From the NCBI RefSeq assembly GCF_009469695.1, contig NZ_SSSR01000010.1, positions 1 through 64,000 on the forward strand: a DNA stretch of 64,000 nt. Reading direction: 5' to 3'. The notes beneath the pieces are model-generated. The model was not told the DNA's origin and searched no databases. It worked only from the letters and a program-made list of their open reading frames with translations. Both the position numbers and the translations under genes were made by a program. Below are positions 17,775 to 25,050 of the stretch, piece by piece (the stretch's first letter is position 1; the number at the start of each line of letters is the position of its first letter). The stretch is from Propionivibrio limicola. Lineage in GTDB: Bacteria > Pseudomonadota > Gammaproteobacteria > Burkholderiales > Rhodocyclaceae.

Positions 17775-18413
17775 TCAGCGAATCGCCGCCATGAAAAGCC
17801 CCAGGAACGCCTGCATTGGCTCTGTCGCCCCCATCAGCCGGGCGCGCAGGACAGAACCCTCCCAGCCGATCCAGAACGCATGCGCCATCGCCGGACAGTC
17901 GGTTTCTTCCGGCAATTCGCCCGCATCCACCGCGGATTGAAGACAATCCGAGAGACTCGCTTCCCACGTTCGAAGGATTTCTTCGAGCCGCTGCCGAATG
18001 CCCAGATTGAGCGAGCTGACCTCTTGCCCGAGGTTGCCAACGAGGCAGCCGCGGGCGAAATTGAAGCGTTCCACGCCTTCGCAGGCGTTATCGACAAACG
18101 ACCGGATGCGATCAAGCGGCCGCAACGCTTCGTTGCGAAAATGCCGGTCGAGCTTGTTCCGCATATAAGCGGCGTAGGCGTCGAGTGTCTCGAAGATGAA
18201 AGCGTCCTTGCTCGGAAAGTAGTGATAGAACGACCCCTTCGGCACCCCGACCGACTTCAGGATTTCATCAAGCGTGGTTGCATTGACGCCGCGTTCGGTC
18301 AGCACTTCGATTCCCCGCCGGATCAGGAGTAGACGGGTGTCCGCGTAGTTTTGACCGTTATTGGCCGGGCGCCCGCGCGGACGACGTGGAAGCGGATTGG
18401 GGGTGTTCATCAC
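17775..18413 (-). CDS. acuR: TetR-family regulator, AcuR-like
   Basis: TetR/AcrR repressor of 212 aa. The N-terminal HTH is TTLDEILKSVGVPKGSFYHYF. The C-terminal domain shares the distinctive blocks RGCLVGNLGQE and AFWIGWEGSVLRARL with AcuR, the acrylate-responsive repressor of acuI known from Rhodobacter (recalled, not searched). It is directly upstream of acuI on the same strand, which supports the call. In that system acrylate or its CoA ester releases the repressor. It should regulate acuI through the dyad at 17744-17758. A preceding ATG doublet leaves the start uncertain by one codon. Confidence 0.85.
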   Translation of the reverse strand: MMNTPNPLPRRPRGRPANNGQNYADTRLLLIRRGIEVLTERGVNATTLDEILKSVGVPKGSFYHYFPSKDAFIFETLDAYAAYMRNKLDRHFRNEALRPLDRIRSFVDNACEGVERFNFARGCLVGNLGQEVSSLNLGIRQRLEEILRTWEASLSDCLQSAVDAGELPEETDCPAMAHAFWIGWEGSVLRARLMGATEPMQAFLGLFMAAIR

Positions 18414-18527
18414 AAAGCGTGCAATGGGGCAGGGAACATCAAAAGAAGAGTTTAGCGCGGGATCGACAAACCGGCATTCAATCTGAAGATTTCAACGTAA
18501 ACCTATGCCGGCAATAGGCTTTTTCGG

Positions 18528-18562
18528 TTACCCACAAAAGCTGTGGATAACTTTGTGGGTAA
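18528..18562. repeat. 11-bp inverted repeat enclosing a perfect DnaA box
   Basis: TTACCCACAAA (18528-18538) and TTTGTGGGTAA (18552-18562) are exact reverse complements. Between them lies TGTGGATAA (18542-18550), a consensus DnaA box, and the arms themselves are one-mismatch DnaA boxes (TTACCCACA). Three boxes are thus packed in 35 bp. Confidence 0.7.
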
Positions 18563-18639
18563 TGTGTAAAGAAGCGGGCTAAGTTCAAGCCAGCCAAGGA
18601 TTCTCCTTACTCTGCCCACAAATTGAGCGACGATCTAAC

Positions 18640-18663
18640 TCATTGATTTATAAGAATCAATGA
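18640..18663. repeat. 9-bp inverted repeat
   Basis: TCATTGATT (18640-18648) and AATCAATGA (18655-18663) are exact reverse complements with a TATAAG loop. No T-tract follows on either strand, so an operator or RNA hairpin is as likely as a terminator. Confidence 0.5.
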
Positions 18664-18902
18664 CTCAAAAGGAAAGATGCCGAAGCTTTTTCCAAAAAAA
18701 ACACCATCAAATGGCTACTGATAATTTTTGTGCATAAGTCAACTACTCATGACTGATTTTTGTGGTTGACGGCGCAGGTTTTCTTTCGATCCGAGGCTTC
18801 AATGTCAAACCACGTGTTTTGGGGCACCTCAATGAAAAAGCAAGTCTTTTGTTCTCGCTTTAATGGCCGTTTAGACGAGTAGCTTCAATTTCCAGACACC
18901 GT

Positions 18903-19595
18903 TTATTCGTGGAAAATCGCAAATTCTTCGAGTACCACGCGCTCGCTGGACAGCGCGTTCTCGGGGAACGAGTCGTCGGCATAACCGAGCGCAATGCCGC
19001 TGACCAATCGCTCGCTCTCGGGCCAGCCAACAACCCTGGCTACCACCGACTCGAAATTGACCCAGAAGCCTTGGGAACAGGTGTCCAATCCGCGCGCTTT
19101 GGCGGCAAGCATCAAGGATTGCATGAACATGCCGGTATCGAGCCAGCTCCCGTAGCCCAGTGCTTTATCTATGGTGACAAAGAGCCCCACCGGCGCACCG
19201 AAGAATTCAAAGTTGCGCCGTTGCTGTGCCAGCATCTTCTCTGTTTCTCCCTTGTGAATACCCATCAGACCATACAAGGCTTTGCCGAGACTGCGCTTGC
19301 GAGAGCGGTACGGCTCTTCGTCGAGATGACGGTAAATTGTTTCATCACAGCGATGGGGGGTGCTGTCGAAGGCGGCGCAAACGTTGCGAATGACTCTGTC
19401 GCGGCTGGCTCCCGTGACGATGTGCACGTGCCACGGCTGGGTGTTGGTTCCCGACGGCGAACGGGAGGCAATGCGCAGAATCTCTTCGAGGACGCTATTT
19501 TCAACCGGCGTTGGCAAATATCCGCGTACCGAATGACGCGCGGTAATGTTTTGGCTGACCGTTTCCCAGACGGCAGGATTTGGCGTTGAGGCCAT
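18903..19595 (-). CDS. Nitroreductase-family flavoprotein
   Basis: FMN-dependent NAD(P)H oxidoreductase of the nitroreductase fold, about 230 aa. Visible signatures are the FMN-phosphate loop RHSVRGYLPTPV, the SRSPSGTNTQPWHVHIVTG block that lines the flavin, the GSWLDTGMFMQSLMLAAKARGLDTCSQ helix region (in shorter pieces) and the C-terminal GIALGYADDSFPEN. ATG 19595 has GGAG 8 nt upstream; a longer reading to 19664 lacks such a site. Members reduce nitroaromatics or quinones or act in other redox chemistry; the physiological substrate cannot be read from sequence. It stands alone, 489 bp from acuR. Confidence 0.92.
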   Translation of the reverse strand: MASTPNPAVWETVSQNITARHSVRGYLPTPVENSVLEEILRIASRSPSGTNTQPWHVHIVTGASRDRVIRNVCAAFDSTPHRCDETIYRHLDEEPYRSRKRSLGKALYGLMGIHKGETEKMLAQQRRNFEFFGAPVGLFVTIDKALGYGSWLDTGMFMQSLMLAAKARGLDTCSQGFWVNFESVVARVVGWPESERLVSGIALGYADDSFPENALSSERVVLEEFAIFHE

Positions 19596-19670
19596 TCGAT
19601 TTCTCCGTAAATCCAAAGAGGGAATTTTAATGTCTTGTTGACGACCCATCGCCGGGTTGATCAACGGCGA

Positions 19671-20567
19671 TCACCTGCTGGGTTCTGGTTTGGCTTCGAA
19701 GTAGGGCAACAGGGCTTTTGCGGCCTTGATTCGGTTATCGGCGTCAGCGGATGGATCATTCATGACGGCCATCAGGAAGCTCTTCGGATCACTAAAATTG
19801 CTCCCTACATTCAGCGTCGAGCAGGAGGCACTGGCGGTGACCGCTGGCCGTGTGAGCTCCCCGCCGTGCGATATTGCCGTTTCCTCCGAGAGCGAACTCC
19901 CTGCTTCTGCCACCGGTTGGAGAAAATCCAGCGCCCGTCGGAAATCATCGCTTCTGATGCTTTCCAGGTCGGCCAAAATGGCGGCCTGCTTGTCGAAATT
20001 CGGAGCCATTTCCAGCCATGGCTCGTCGATAAACATATCTCCCAGGGTCGGGTCGATGAAGGCAGACCATTTGCCGTTTTCCGGATGACGGGCGGGGGCC
20101 AGTTGCAACAGGCGCGAGGACGCCTCGACGCCGGGATAGAACTTGAGATTGGCCTCTGGAAGATCGGCAAAATAGTGGCGCCGCAGCGACTCCTGAAAAC
20201 TCCATGCTTCCGCCACAGCTATGGGTTCCGCAAGCGACAACCAGACTTGATATCCCTTCCCGCAGGAAACCGAGACGGCAGGGGCTGGAAGCTCCAGATT
20301 CTCCTGTATCGCTTGATAAAACCTCGCCACATGCTTCCAATCGGTCGCCTTCTCAAAACTCACGACCATGGTTTTTACCGTGCCACGCGCACTGACCAGG
20401 TCAAGTACGACGGCTTTTTCTCCCGCCATGTTCTCAGCAACGATGCTCGGGGAAATTGGAACCGTCAGGGCGGCGATGGGCGACTCTTCAATACTCTGCT
20501 TGAGGCAGAGGCCTTGTTGCTCAGGAAGGAAATAGAGCCGGGTCAGCTCTTCGGTCAGTTTATTCAT
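19671..20567 (-). CDS. Unrecognised protein with primase-like core and terminase-type C-terminal motif
   Basis: 298 aa. No family is certain. Residues about 85-190 (VSVSCGKGYQVWLSLAEP, later FYPGVEASSRLLQLAPARHP) recall the G-x-GYH-x-W block and following segment of archaeo-eukaryotic-type primases, including TOTE-type conflict primases. The last 35 residues (FLMAVMNDPSADADNRIKAA, then KALLPYF) match the short helical motif seen at the start of phage terminase small subunits. I know of no standard protein joining these. The start ATG 20567 faces an SOS-controlled dinB operon across 208 bp, and the LexA box at 20695 could serve both directions. It may be a phage- or plasmid-derived replication or repair factor; this is inference. 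Confidence 0.7.
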   Translation of the reverse strand: MNKLTEELTRLYFLPEQQGLCLKQSIEESPIAALTVPISPSIVAENMAGEKAVVLDLVSARGTVKTMVVSFEKATDWKHVARFYQAIQENLELPAPAVSVSCGKGYQVWLSLAEPIAVAEAWSFQESLRRHYFADLPEANLKFYPGVEASSRLLQLAPARHPENGKWSAFIDPTLGDMFIDEPWLEMAPNFDKQAAILADLESIRSDDFRRALDFLQPVAEAGSSLSEETAISHGGELTRPAVTASASCSTLNVGSNFSDPKSFLMAVMNDPSADADNRIKAAKALLPYFEAKPEPSR

Positions 20568-20694
20568 GTGCGCCAGTGGGTTCTTGTATCGATGTGGTTA
20601 TAACAAGCAATGGTAAAGCGGCTAACGGCAAATTCGTTGGTCACGGCAAGGACGAAAGTCGATAGCCGGCTCGTCTCTTCCAAAACAACGAATA

Positions 20695-20710
20695 CTGTAC
20701 GTTTGTACAG
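20695..20710. promoter_or_regulatory. LexA (SOS) box
   Basis: CTGTACGTTTGTACAG fits the CTG-N10-CAG consensus with extended symmetry (CTGTAC...GTACAG). It lies 65 bp before the small ORF at 20776 and 347 bp before dinB. It is 128 bp upstream of the divergent primase-like gene. This places the locus under SOS control. Confidence 0.88.
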
Positions 20711-20775
20711 CATTCGGTTATTCTTTGCCGGACTGTTACTTGATTCGATGCACTCTTTCAGCGGAGAGACGGATT

Positions 20776-20979
20776 ATGGATTTCCTTCAGGAATGGTTCG
20801 AGAGAATTGCCGGCATCACGCAGGACGAAAGAACGCGTACCGAGCTTGCTCAGGAAATTTTCGCCAAACGGCAATTTAACGTTGCGGCCTTTGAAACACC
20901 AGCGTGCTGGCGGAGAAAGGCGAACCGGGGTTTTGTTCAAGACGTTCGGAAGGTGATGGCACGGGGAGGCTCGCGCTAG
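20776..20979 (+). CDS. Small hypothetical protein upstream of dinB
   Basis: A 67-aa, strongly charged protein starting MDFLQEWFERIAGI and ending in a basic tail (CWRRKANRGFVQDVRKV). GGAGAG lies 7 nt before the ATG. It is the first gene after the LexA box and is followed by dinB after 78 nt, so it is probably co-induced on DNA damage. No domain recognised. It could be a regulator or partner of the polymerase, or a non-conserved leader ORF. Confidence 0.55.
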   Translation: MDFLQEWFERIAGITQDERTRTELAQEIFAKRQFNVAAFETPACWRRKANRGFVQDVRKVMARGGSR

Positions 20980-21057
20980 AAAGGTTCGTGCGACCAAGCC
21001 GAATCCCAAAGAAATTCCAAAGAATATCGACCTCGCTTCAATCAGAACCACTCGGAA

Positions 21058-22206
21058 ATGGACAGTTCTCGCCGTATTGCGCACCTCGACATGGACGCGT
21101 TTTTTGCCTCCGTTGAATTGCTCCGCTATCCGGAGCTGCGCGGGCAAGCCGTCGTCGTCGGCGGACGCGGTAACTATGAACCGGTGAAACAAGCCGACGG
21201 AAGCTGGCGTTTTTCGCGTTTGCGCGAATATGTCGGGCGCGGCGTTGTCACGACTTCGACGTACGAGGCACGTGCCTTGGGCGTGTTTTCAGGCATGGGG
21301 CTGATGAAGTCGGCGCAGTTGGCTCCAGAGGCCATCCTGCTGCCGGCCAACTTTGACGCCTACCGCCACTACTCGCGCCGGTTCAAGGCGGCGGTCGCCC
21401 GCATCGCACCCAGGATCGAAGATCGCGGCATCGATGAAATCTATATCGACCTTACCGAAATTCCAGAAAACTCAGCATCACTTGCACGACGCCTCAAACA
21501 AGCCGTTCTGGAGGCCACGGGGCTGACCTGTTCGATCGGTATTACGCCGAACAAGCTGCTGTCGAAAATCTGTTCGGACCTGGAAAAGCCGAATGGCACC
21601 ACCGTACTTGCGATGGAAGATATTCCGGCCAGGATTTGGCCGCTGCCAGCCAGAAAGATCAATGGAATCGGGCCGAAGGCGGCGGACAAGCTGGCCCGAC
21701 TGGGCATACAGACCATTGGCGAAGTGGCCGCAACACCCGTCGGGTTTTTAACTCATCACTTCGGACAAGCTACGGGCAACTGGATGCATCAGGTTGCTCA
21801 CGGTATCGACAATCGCCCGATTTCGACGGCGTCGGAACCCAAGTCGATCAGCCGGGAGAGCACCTTCGAGCGAGATTTGCACGCCCGGCACGACAAACCG
21901 GAGCTTTCCGAAATTTTCACATCGTTGTGCCAGCGGGTGGCCAGCGATTTGAAACGGAAGGGATATGTCTGCCGAACAATCGGCATCAAACTGCGCTACG
22001 CAGATTTCCGCTCGGTAACGCGCGACATCACCTTGCCGACCAGCGTGAGTGACGGTAGTCAAATTCGCAGGGCGGCCGGGGAATGTTTGAAACGCGTCCC
22101 ATTGAACCAAAGAATCCGTCTGCTTGGCGTACGGGTATGTGGATTGAGCCCCTTGGGCGAGGCGGACCGTGTCATCCGCGGTGTTCAGGCCGAATTGCCG
22201 TTCTAA
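21058..22206 (+). CDS. dinB: Y-family DNA polymerase IV
   Basis: Translesion polymerase of 382 aa. The palm begins RRIAHLDMDAFFASVELLRYPEL with the first metal-binding Asp; RIEDRGIDEIYIDLTEI supplies the second acidic pair (SIDE-like, here GIDE). The thumb has the HhH region LPARKINGIGPKAADKLARLGI. The little-finger domain follows from about residue 245. The last residues QAELPF look like a beta-clamp-binding peptide. It differs from typical DinB by an insert near residues 37-55 (RGNYEPVKQADGSWRFSRLR). It follows an SOS box and a small ORF. It is distinct from the DnaE2 mutasome at the left end of the window. Confidence 0.93.
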   Translation: MDSSRRIAHLDMDAFFASVELLRYPELRGQAVVVGGRGNYEPVKQADGSWRFSRLREYVGRGVVTTSTYEARALGVFSGMGLMKSAQLAPEAILLPANFDAYRHYSRRFKAAVARIAPRIEDRGIDEIYIDLTEIPENSASLARRLKQAVLEATGLTCSIGITPNKLLSKICSDLEKPNGTTVLAMEDIPARIWPLPARKINGIGPKAADKLARLGIQTIGEVAATPVGFLTHHFGQATGNWMHQVAHGIDNRPISTASEPKSISRESTFERDLHARHDKPELSEIFTSLCQRVASDLKRKGYVCRTIGIKLRYADFRSVTRDITLPTSVSDGSQIRRAAGECLKRVPLNQRIRLLGVRVCGLSPLGEADRVIRGVQAELPF

Positions 22207-22236
22207 ACGCGACGGATCAGGGAGGCGCCGCCCCGG

Positions 22237-22551
22237 TCAAGCTGCCTTTCTTAAAGGCTCCGTAACTTCCAGCGGGGCATCGATGCGCTCTCGCAATTCC
22301 TTGCCCGCCTTGAAATGCGGGACATATTTCCCGACGACCGAGACCTGCTCGCCCGTCCTTGGATTGCGCCCTATCCGCGGCGCACGATACTTCAATCCGA
22401 AGCTGCCAAAACCGCGAATTTCAACGCGGCGCCCCTGAACCAGCGTTTGATTGATGGCATCGATGATTTCTTTGACCGCCAGTTCGGCATCTTTCAACGC
22501 AAGTTGGGGGAAGCGGCCAGCCAAGGCTTGAATAAGTTCGGATCGTGTCAT
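22237..22551 (-). CDS. ihfB: Integration host factor subunit beta
   Basis: HU/IHF-family DNA-bending protein of 104 aa, forming the IHF heterodimer with IhfA. The start [17 protein letters not shown] and [16 protein letters not shown] are typical of the beta subunit. The beta-arm region [20 protein letters not shown], then [10 protein letters not shown] with the intercalating Pro, is complete, and ends [11 protein letters not shown]. In many proteobacteria it follows rpsA; that gene is not here, so this may be a relocated or extra copy. It converges with dinB, 30 bp apart. Confidence 0.95.
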   Translation of the reverse strand: MTRSELIQALAGRFPQLALKDAELAVKEIIDAINQTLVQGRRVEIRGFGSFGLKYRAPRIGRNPRTGEQVSVVGKYVPHFKAGKELRERIDAPLEVTEPLRKAA

Positions 22552-22613
22552 GCCATTACTCTTGCGGCGCGCATCGCGCGGGCCCTTTCGAGTGCATCGT
22601 CGATGTTTGGATT

Positions 22614-22700
22614 TGGTGCCCAGGAGAGGACTCGAACCTCCACAGTGTTGCCACCACCAGGACCTGAACCTGGCGCGTCTACCAATTTCGCCACCTGGGC
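22614..22700 (-). tRNA. tRNA-Leu (anticodon CAG)
   Basis: On the minus strand the acceptor GCCCAGG pairs with CCTGGGC, followed by discriminator A and an encoded CCA (22616-22614). The D arm GGCGAAATTGGTAGACGC, the anticodon stem CCAGG/CCTGG around the TTCAGGT loop (anticodon CAG), a long variable arm (TGGTGGCAACACTGT region) and the T arm GGTTCGAGTCC are all present. The long variable arm and CAG anticodon give tRNA-Leu decoding CUG. Length 87 with CCA. Confidence 0.95.
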
Positions 22701-22803
22701 ATTTCGGGAAGGGTGCTATTTTAACCGTGAGCGATTCGGTAATGCAATCAGATGGATACCCGCGATACTGCCAGCCCCGCGAATGCGCTCACTTTGTGCT
22801 TTG

Positions 22804-23724
22804 CTACTCTGAACCAAGGGCGTTCTTGCAGAGTGCAACCGAGTTGGCGCCGAAAGATTTTTCCAGATAGGCGACGAAATCATTCGAATAGGTGGCACAT
22901 GAAAGTCGCTGGCTTTGAATGAAGCGCCCATGCCTTTCCAGCGTCCAGCTGATTGTGTTTTCCCATTCCCTGTTGCCGCGGGTCAGGTTAAACAACGATT
23001 CGAGCAGATTGACGGCCAAATGTTCTTTCCAGTAGCGCGTCTCCTTCTTCGCATTTTTGGAGGCGGAGGCATTAACCTGAAGCATCAGCTCGTTGTATTT
23101 CAAAAACAGTTCGACGGCCCTGGAATTGAGCTCGGCCGCTTTTGCGTTCCGCTCCTGATTAAGAGCGCTTTTCTGGATCGCAAGCAAAGCGCGCTGGCTC
23201 TTTTGCGTCTCGATGAACTGGTCGGTGCCAACGGATAGTGCGACGACAACGGTCACCGATGCCAGGATGGTCGCGACGTAAGCGCCGAGTTGGAATCGGG
23301 TCGCCATCCCGGAGGATGAGTTCGCGACGATCGGCGCTGGCTTTTCCTCGCAGGGAGTCTCTGAAAGCTCCAACGAGGCAGAAGGCACGACTGGCTCCCG
23401 AATCGTTGCCGAATTTTCGGCACGATTGGCGGTCGGTGAAACGGTGACGGGGAGGGTGGCTTCTTCTCTTGAAGTGACCGCCTCTTCCCCGGCGGGGAGC
23501 GCATCAATCAACGGACGTTCAGCGTTGCTCACTGGCGCTTTCGGCGCCTCCGTTACCAACACCATTTTGGGTGGAATTCCCCGCTTGCGAGGGGTTGCTT
23601 CGGGAGTTGCCTTGATTCCCTCGGCCGCGGATGCTTTTGCCTCAGATGCGCTGGACGGAGTAGGGGGCAATTCCCCTTCGGGAAACGCAAGTTGCAGCTG
23701 TGTATTTCTGAGTTTCTTTGGCAT
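22804..23724 (-). CDS. Hypothetical membrane protein with low-complexity N-terminus
   Basis: About 306 aa. The first roughly 140 residues are Pro/Ala/Glu/Ser-rich and probably disordered. One membrane helix follows near residues 145-170 (LGAYVATILASVTVVVALSVG). A charged helical part with coiled-coil character comes next (TQKSQRALLAIQKSALNQER, then NAKAAELNSRAVELFLKYNE). The C-terminal folded part contains two Cys (SCATYSND, ALCKNAL). The layout is similar to membrane-anchored sensor or scaffold proteins, but no family is recognised. ATG 23724 lies 5 nt past the stop of the DUF5710 gene, so they are coupled. Confidence 0.6.
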   Translation of the reverse strand: MPKKLRNTQLQLAFPEGELPPTPSSASEAKASAAEGIKATPEATPRKRGIPPKMVLVTEAPKAPVSNAERPLIDALPAGEEAVTSREEATLPVTVSPTANRAENSATIREPVVPSASLELSETPCEEKPAPIVANSSSGMATRFQLGAYVATILASVTVVVALSVGTDQFIETQKSQRALLAIQKSALNQERNAKAAELNSRAVELFLKYNELMLQVNASASKNAKKETRYWKEHLAVNLLESLFNLTRGNREWENTISWTLERHGRFIQSQRLSCATYSNDFVAYLEKSFGANSVALCKNALGSE

Positions 23725-23729
23725 TGAAT

Positions 23730-24044
23730 TCAAGAATTGTTTCGCAAGGCCGTTGGCCCGCATTTGTCACACACATCCCAAGGCAAGCAGTCGCACAAGC
23801 ATTCCTGCTCGACAAAAGCGCTTCCTGCAATGACGGCACTGGAGACCGGTTGTTTTTTCGCGCCACTTCCGGCTTGGGGTGGCGAGGCGTTAGATCCATC
23901 ATGGGGTGACGGAGACCATTTTGCGAACGGGCTCATATCCGCCATGGCCTCGACGTACCAGATTTTGCGGGCGGCATCCCAACGGGCCCCCAGCTTCTTC
24001 GCCTGATCTTTTTCAGCGAAGGGAACCTTCAGGTTCATCCGCAT
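23730..24044 (-). CDS. DUF5710-domain protein with C-terminal cysteine cluster
   Basis: 104 aa. The N-terminus (MNLKVPFAEKDQAKKLGARW, then DAARKIWYV) is the DUF5710 motif, a small module found on plasmid- and DNA-metabolism proteins such as topoisomerase- or primase-like factors. The C-terminus has ECLCDCLPWDVCDKC, five cysteines in a probable metal-binding cluster. The middle is low complexity. It is directly followed, 5 nt, by the membrane protein gene, so both are co-translated. The function is unknown; the DUF5710 association hints at DNA binding. Confidence 0.72.
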   Translation of the reverse strand: MRMNLKVPFAEKDQAKKLGARWDAARKIWYVEAMADMSPFAKWSPSPHDGSNASPPQAGSGAKKQPVSSAVIAGSAFVEQECLCDCLPWDVCDKCGPTALRNNS

Positions 24045-24387
24045 TTCGTTCTTTCTTGCGTTGTCGTCATGGCCGTAAACCGCTAGTCCACACGGCCTTG
24101 TTTTTCTGGCCTAGCGAAGAAGGTCGCGAATTATAGAGAAACTTTTGTGTTTTACGCGGGGGAAGTCCGCGGATGGGTCATCACGGCTACGCAATGGTCA
24201 CTCTGTAAGTTGATGTAGCTGGGCAAACAAAGAACAGAGATTTCAGCACAGTTGACGGCATGGTGCAGACGAACGCCTTCGTCTTCGAGCATGTCCTAAT
24301 CAGAGATTCGACCCGCATGAACACTCGCAACTGCTCGATCCGGCAGGGACTGAAGCGAGTACGCAACGCCACGACCAATGACAAAAT
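24045..24387. other. Intergenic region, no supported gene
   Basis: Between the DUF5710 gene and the response regulator (both minus strand) lie 343 bp. Short open frames exist on both strands but none has a ribosome site with a recognisable product. The promoter of the DUF5710 pair would lie in the 24045-24150 part. Nothing else can be identified. Confidence 0.4.
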
Positions 24388-25050
24388 TCAGCTCCAGCGA
24401 TAGCCGATGCCGTGAATTGTCGCTATCGGATCATCAAATCCGCACGCCACCAATTTCTGGCGAAGGTTCTTCACATGGACGTTGATTGTCCGATCATTGA
24501 CGATCCGGCAATCCGTGTAGATTCGATGCTGCAATTCATAACGCGTAAAGGCACGCCCGGGATTGGCATGAAATATCTTCAGCAGCCGGTATTCAACCGG
24601 CGTCAGGGTTACTTCGTCCGAGTCCACGAAAACCCGATGCGCCGCGTCATCGATATGAAGACCGGTTGATGGTTTGCCTTGCCTCATCTGCGCCCGACGG
24701 AGCAGTGCGCGAAGACGCGCCGTCATCTCGCGCAGACTGAACGGCTTGCAAAGGTAGTCGTCGGCACCGGCATCCAGTCCGTCGATCCGGTCGGATTCCT
24801 CAACCCTCGCGGTCATCATGATGATCGGCACGGCGCATTGTCTGCGGAGCGCCTGACACAGAGTGAGTCCATCAACGTCAGGAAGCAGCCAGTCAAGAAG
24901 AACGGCATCAAATCCTCCGCCTGAGACGGCAGCGACCACACCCTGCCCATCGTGCAGCATCGTCGTGCGAAAACCGAATGCTTCAAGATAGCTCGCGATG
25001 TTACTGGCCAGTTTTCTTTCGTCCTCAACGATCAGGATATGCGCATTCAT
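24388..25050 (-). CDS. OmpR/PhoB-family response regulator
   Basis: 220 aa. Receiver domain: acidic pair in VEDERKL, phosphoacceptor Asp53 in LLDWLLPDVDG, the MMTARVEESDRIDGLDAGAD block and Lys in DYLCKPFSLREM. The C-terminal winged helix (residues about 125-220) ends TINVHVKNLRQKL and IATIHGIGYRWS, typical of OmpR/PhoB members and closest in style to BaeR. It overlaps the kinase gene by 4 nt (ATGA), so the two are produced together. The likely target site is the TTTACC repeat array at 26456-26483. Confidence 0.93.
   Translation of the reverse strand: MNAHILIVEDERKLASNIASYLEAFGFRTTMLHDGQGVVAAVSGGGFDAVLLDWLLPDVDGLTLCQALRRQCAVPIIMMTARVEESDRIDGLDAGADDYLCKPFSLREMTARLRALLRRAQMRQGKPSTGLHIDDAAHRVFVDSDEVTLTPVEYRLLKIFHANPGRAFTRYELQHRIYTDCRIVNDRTINVHVKNLRQKLVACGFDDPIATIHGIGYRWS

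Larger units (their letters stand above)
18414..18902. other. AT-richer intergenic region with DnaA-box palindrome
   Basis: Nearly 490 bp with no gene between two minus-strand genes. It is clearly AT-richer than its surroundings. It holds the 18528-18562 palindrome with a DnaA box, the hairpin 18640-18663, an A8 run near 18694-18701 and TTTTTGTG-type motifs. An unannotated small RNA or a protein-binding site is possible. Confidence 0.5.

Noticed and set aside
18414-18902. Chromosomal origin (oriC) because of the DnaA boxes
   Set aside because: No dnaA, dnaN, gidA or similar genes nearby and only three or four boxes; a regulatory or titration site is more modest.
24187-24384. 65-codon minus-strand frame directly behind the response regulator
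   Set aside because: No similarity seen and composition unlike neighbours; not supported as a gene.
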